Positions 41,487-43,317 of a stretch of 43,317 bases of DNA are shown here, one piece after another. Made by a program: the position numbers and the translations under genes. This stretch comes from JAVBSC01 sp031547305. Its GTDB lineage: Bacteria > Desulfobacterota > Desulfovibrionia > Desulfovibrionales > Desulfovibrionaceae. The notes under the pieces were generated by a model. That model was not told where the DNA came from and made no database searches. It saw only the letters and a program-made list of their open reading frames with translations. How positions within the stretch are numbered: position 1 is the stretch's first letter; every line of letters starts with the position of its first letter. Location: the NCBI GenBank assembly GCA_031547305.1, contig JAVBSC010000063.1:1-43317 (forward strand), given 5' to 3'.

Positions 41487-42587
41487 TTGCATTTTTTTAA
41501 ATCCATGCAGTTCATGCCCGGCCTGCCCGGCGCGACGCAAAGCTCTTTTTTTCTTTTTGAAGTAAAGGACAGCTTTTTCAGCAACGCGCAGTGGTGGCGC
41601 GACGCTTCCGGCTGGCTGATCGGCCTGGGTGCGGCTATTGCCTGCATTCTCGCGCTCATGCTGATCAAAAAATTCCTTAACCGCAAGGTTGCCTACATCC
41701 CGCCCGGCTGGGTTTCCGATCCCAAGCAGATTCTTTATGTCCTGGAGATGGCCCTGGAGCAGCGCCGGACTTTTGAGATCCAGTTTTCCAGCGACAAGAG
41801 CCAGCGCCGGCCGGTGCTGCGCTGCTCGCCGGACGAGGTTTCCGGCCGCGTCCTGGCGGTTATCGCGGACGGTCTGAGCGATGCGGCTTTTTCCTGGGTG
41901 GATCGCGAAGTGGAGGGCTATTTCAGGATATCCGTAAAAAAGCAGGATATTCATTACGCCTTTTCCACAATCATCACCAAGGTGGAAAACTACGGCAAGA
42001 CCCGCAGCAAAATAGTGTTGCGCCTGCCGGAAAAGCTTGAAAACAGACAAAAGCGCGCCTTTTTGCGCATTTCTCCGCCGGAAGAATACGTGCTGGGCGC
42101 GGCTTTATGGCACCAGTCCAACCGCCCGGATGGCCAGAGCATGCTGGATATTATCAAATGGCCGGCGCCAAGCCTGACTTTTTTGCCGGATACGGTTATG
42201 CAGTTCATTCTTGGCGATATTTCCGCCGGCGGGATTCGCATATCCATTCCCAAACAGGAACTGATCAAGGCCGGGCTTGAGTTTTCCGTGTCCGACCGTA
42301 TTATCCTACTCCTGGATTTGCTGGACCCGGACGAGCGCCGGCGTTCGCGCTTCTGGCTGAACTGCCGGGTGCAGAACCTGGCTGTGGCCTTTGAATCGCA
42401 AAGCCTGGACCTGGGCCTGCAATTTTTGGAGTGGGCCAGGGTAAAGGACGGCGCTTCCACGGAAGTGGAATGGTTCAAACTTGGAGCGAACAACGAGGTG
42501 GATCCCCTGGGTAATTGGATTATCCGCCGTCACCTGGAGACATTCAGGGAACACGCCGGCGCGGGCCTTGCGCAGGGCGGGCAATAG
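41487..42587 (+). CDS. Membrane-anchored PilZ-domain protein (c-di-GMP effector candidate)
   Basis: 366 residues. One membrane helix (about 42-61) is followed by a cytosolic part with a YcgR-like layout: an N-terminal PilZN-like region, then RQKRAFLRISPPEEYVLG and, about 55 residues later, GDISAGGIRISIP. The RxxxR and D-x-S-x-G-G pair is the c-di-GMP-binding signature of PilZ domains. It may link c-di-GMP to motility or surface processes; the target is unknown. The start is taken as TTG 41487, which has GAGG 7 bases upstream; ATG 41505 is the alternative. It stands alone between mnmG and the CBS-domain gene. Confidence 0.8.
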   Translation: MHFFKSMQFMPGLPGATQSSFFLFEVKDSFFSNAQWWRDASGWLIGLGAAIACILALMLIKKFLNRKVAYIPPGWVSDPKQILYVLEMALEQRRTFEIQFSSDKSQRRPVLRCSPDEVSGRVLAVIADGLSDAAFSWVDREVEGYFRISVKKQDIHYAFSTIITKVENYGKTRSKIVLRLPEKLENRQKRAFLRISPPEEYVLGAALWHQSNRPDGQSMLDIIKWPAPSLTFLPDTVMQFILGDISAGGIRISIPKQELIKAGLEFSVSDRIILLLDLLDPDERRRSRFWLNCRVQNLAVAFESQSLDLGLQFLEWARVKDGASTEVEWFKLGANNEVDPLGNWIIRRHLETFREHAGAGLAQGGQ

Positions 42588-42588
42588 A

Positions 42589-42612
42589 GCGTTTCAAAAT
42601 GAAATTGCTTTA
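42589..42612 (+). repeat. Solo copy of the terminal-repeat end
   Basis: GCGTTTCAAAATGAAATTGC followed by TTTA, about 20 of 25 positions matching the right terminal repeat at 10013-10037. It sits between the PilZ stop and the CBS-domain gene. Confidence 0.5.
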
Positions 42613-42651
42613 GAGGGGATTTTTTTGAGGCAGTCAACCAGGGAGGAAGTT

Positions 42652-43317
42652 TTGGACGAGGATTCCGAAAGTAGCATCTGGCAACGTCTGGGCCGGTTTT
42701 TCCACAGCAGGAACGAAAGCGTGGAGCAGGCTATTATGGAGGCCAGCGAGGAAGGCGAGCTTCAACAGGAAGAGGAATCCATGCTTTTGCGCGTTCTGCA
42801 CCTGGACGAGTTGCAGGTGCAGGACATTATGACCCCGCGCACGGACATAGCCGCGGTGGAAGATGCCGATACAGTCATAACGGCCATTAAGCTTATAGTG
42901 GAAACCGGGCACTCCCGCGTGCCGGTCTACCGCGACAACCGCGACAACATAGTCGGTATCGCCTACGCCAAAGACCTGCTGATCCACGCCATAAATCCGG
43001 ATAAATCCGACCTGCCGGTTTCCGAGGTCATGCGCCAGCCATATTTCGTGCCGGAGACTAAAAACGTCCTGGAGCTGCTTCAGGAACTGCGCACCAGAAA
43101 AAACCACATGGCGGTCATCCTGGACGAGTATGGCGGCACCGCCGGCCTGGTGACCATTGAGGACGTGCTGGAGGACATAGTCGGCGAAATCGAGGACGAG
43201 CATGACGCGCCCAAGGAGCAAGATATTCAGTCCGTTGGGGATGGCGCCTGGCTGCTCTCCGGCCGGGCTTTTCTGGAAGATTTGAATGAAAGCCTGAATC
43301 TGGATCTGGACTCCGAC
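42652..43317 (+). CDS. CorC/HlyC-type CBS-domain protein (cut by window edge)
   Basis: 222 codons to the window edge. MTPRTDIAAVEDADTVI begins a CBS pair, TGHSRVPVYRDNRDNIVGIAY ends its first half, VMRQPYFVPETKNVLELLQE and MAVILDEYGGTAGLVTIEDV form the second. The following VLEDIVGEIEDEHD and QSVGDGAWLLSGRA begin the C-terminal CorC/HlyC domain. There is no N-terminal membrane domain in the visible part, as in soluble CorC. Such proteins are linked to magnesium/cobalt efflux or membrane transport. The TTG at 42652 has GGAGG 5 bases upstream and is preferred; TTG 42625 (after GAGGGG) is the alternative. The C-terminus is missing. Confidence 0.9.
   Translation, partial: MDEDSESSIWQRLGRFFHSRNESVEQAIMEASEEGELQQEEESMLLRVLHLDELQVQDIMTPRTDIAAVEDADTVITAIKLIVETGHSRVPVYRDNRDNIVGIAYAKDLLIHAINPDKSDLPVSEVMRQPYFVPETKNVLELLQELRTRKNHMAVILDEYGGTAGLVTIEDVLEDIVGEIEDEHDAPKEQDIQSVGDGAWLLSGRAFLEDLNESLNLDLDSD

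Overview
The window looks like a chromosomal segment from a sulfate-reducing bacterium of the Desulfovibrionaceae. The evidence is the GC-rich coding sequence, a CcmE with cysteine in place of the heme-binding histidine, a DcrA-like chemoreceptor carrying a c-type heme motif, the alternative (carboxyspermidine) polyamine pathway, and a glycyl radical enzyme with its activase. Most genes have clear Shine-Dalgarno sequences and sit in tightly packed or overlapping operons. No rRNA, tRNA, CRISPR array, phage or transposase gene was seen.

Layout, left to right. The edge holds the start of ilvA and an HD-domain protein (minus strand). rplM-rpsI follow, ended by a strong terminator. A polyamine operon comes next: speA, carboxynorspermidine dehydrogenase, an AGCS-type amino-acid/Na+ symporter, a membrane acyltransferase and nspC. 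From 10 to 15.7 kb is a cytochrome c maturation operon, ccmE-F-A-B-C-D-like plus a TPR protein, without ccmG or ccmH. A minus-strand block (15.7-20.1 kb) holds an unrecognised two-TM protein and a unit of an SLC13-type anion transporter, a divergent CYTH-like protein and a canonical CYTH protein, with a LysR regulator divergent to it. Then come an M20 peptidase, an orphan oligopeptide ABC ATPase and recD2.

From 25.7 to 30.8 kb lies the most accessory-looking part. A run of palindromes leads to a near-consensus sigma-54 promoter in front of a VPLPA/PEP-CTERM exosortase substrate. On the minus strand is a unit of a heme-c chemoreceptor, a tetraheme cytochrome and an atypical aroE. Next are a glycyl radical enzyme, its activating enzyme and a 46-residue membrane peptide.

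The right end is housekeeping: rplU-rpmA, obgE-proB, a small Cys-rich protein, a Band 7/NfeD pair overlapping mnmG, a PilZ protein, and a CorC/HlyC-type CBS protein cut by the window edge.

Several intergenic repeat families are visible: an element with 25-bp terminal inverted repeats (9910-10037) with a solo end at 42589, three copies of a GGC-AAA-GCC hairpin motif, and two related C-rich repeats inside the ccm operon. The observations most worth following up are the SLC13/CYTH/CYTH-like unit, the heme chemoreceptor-cytochrome pair, the glycyl radical enzyme of unknown substrate, and the sigma-54-controlled exosortase substrate.
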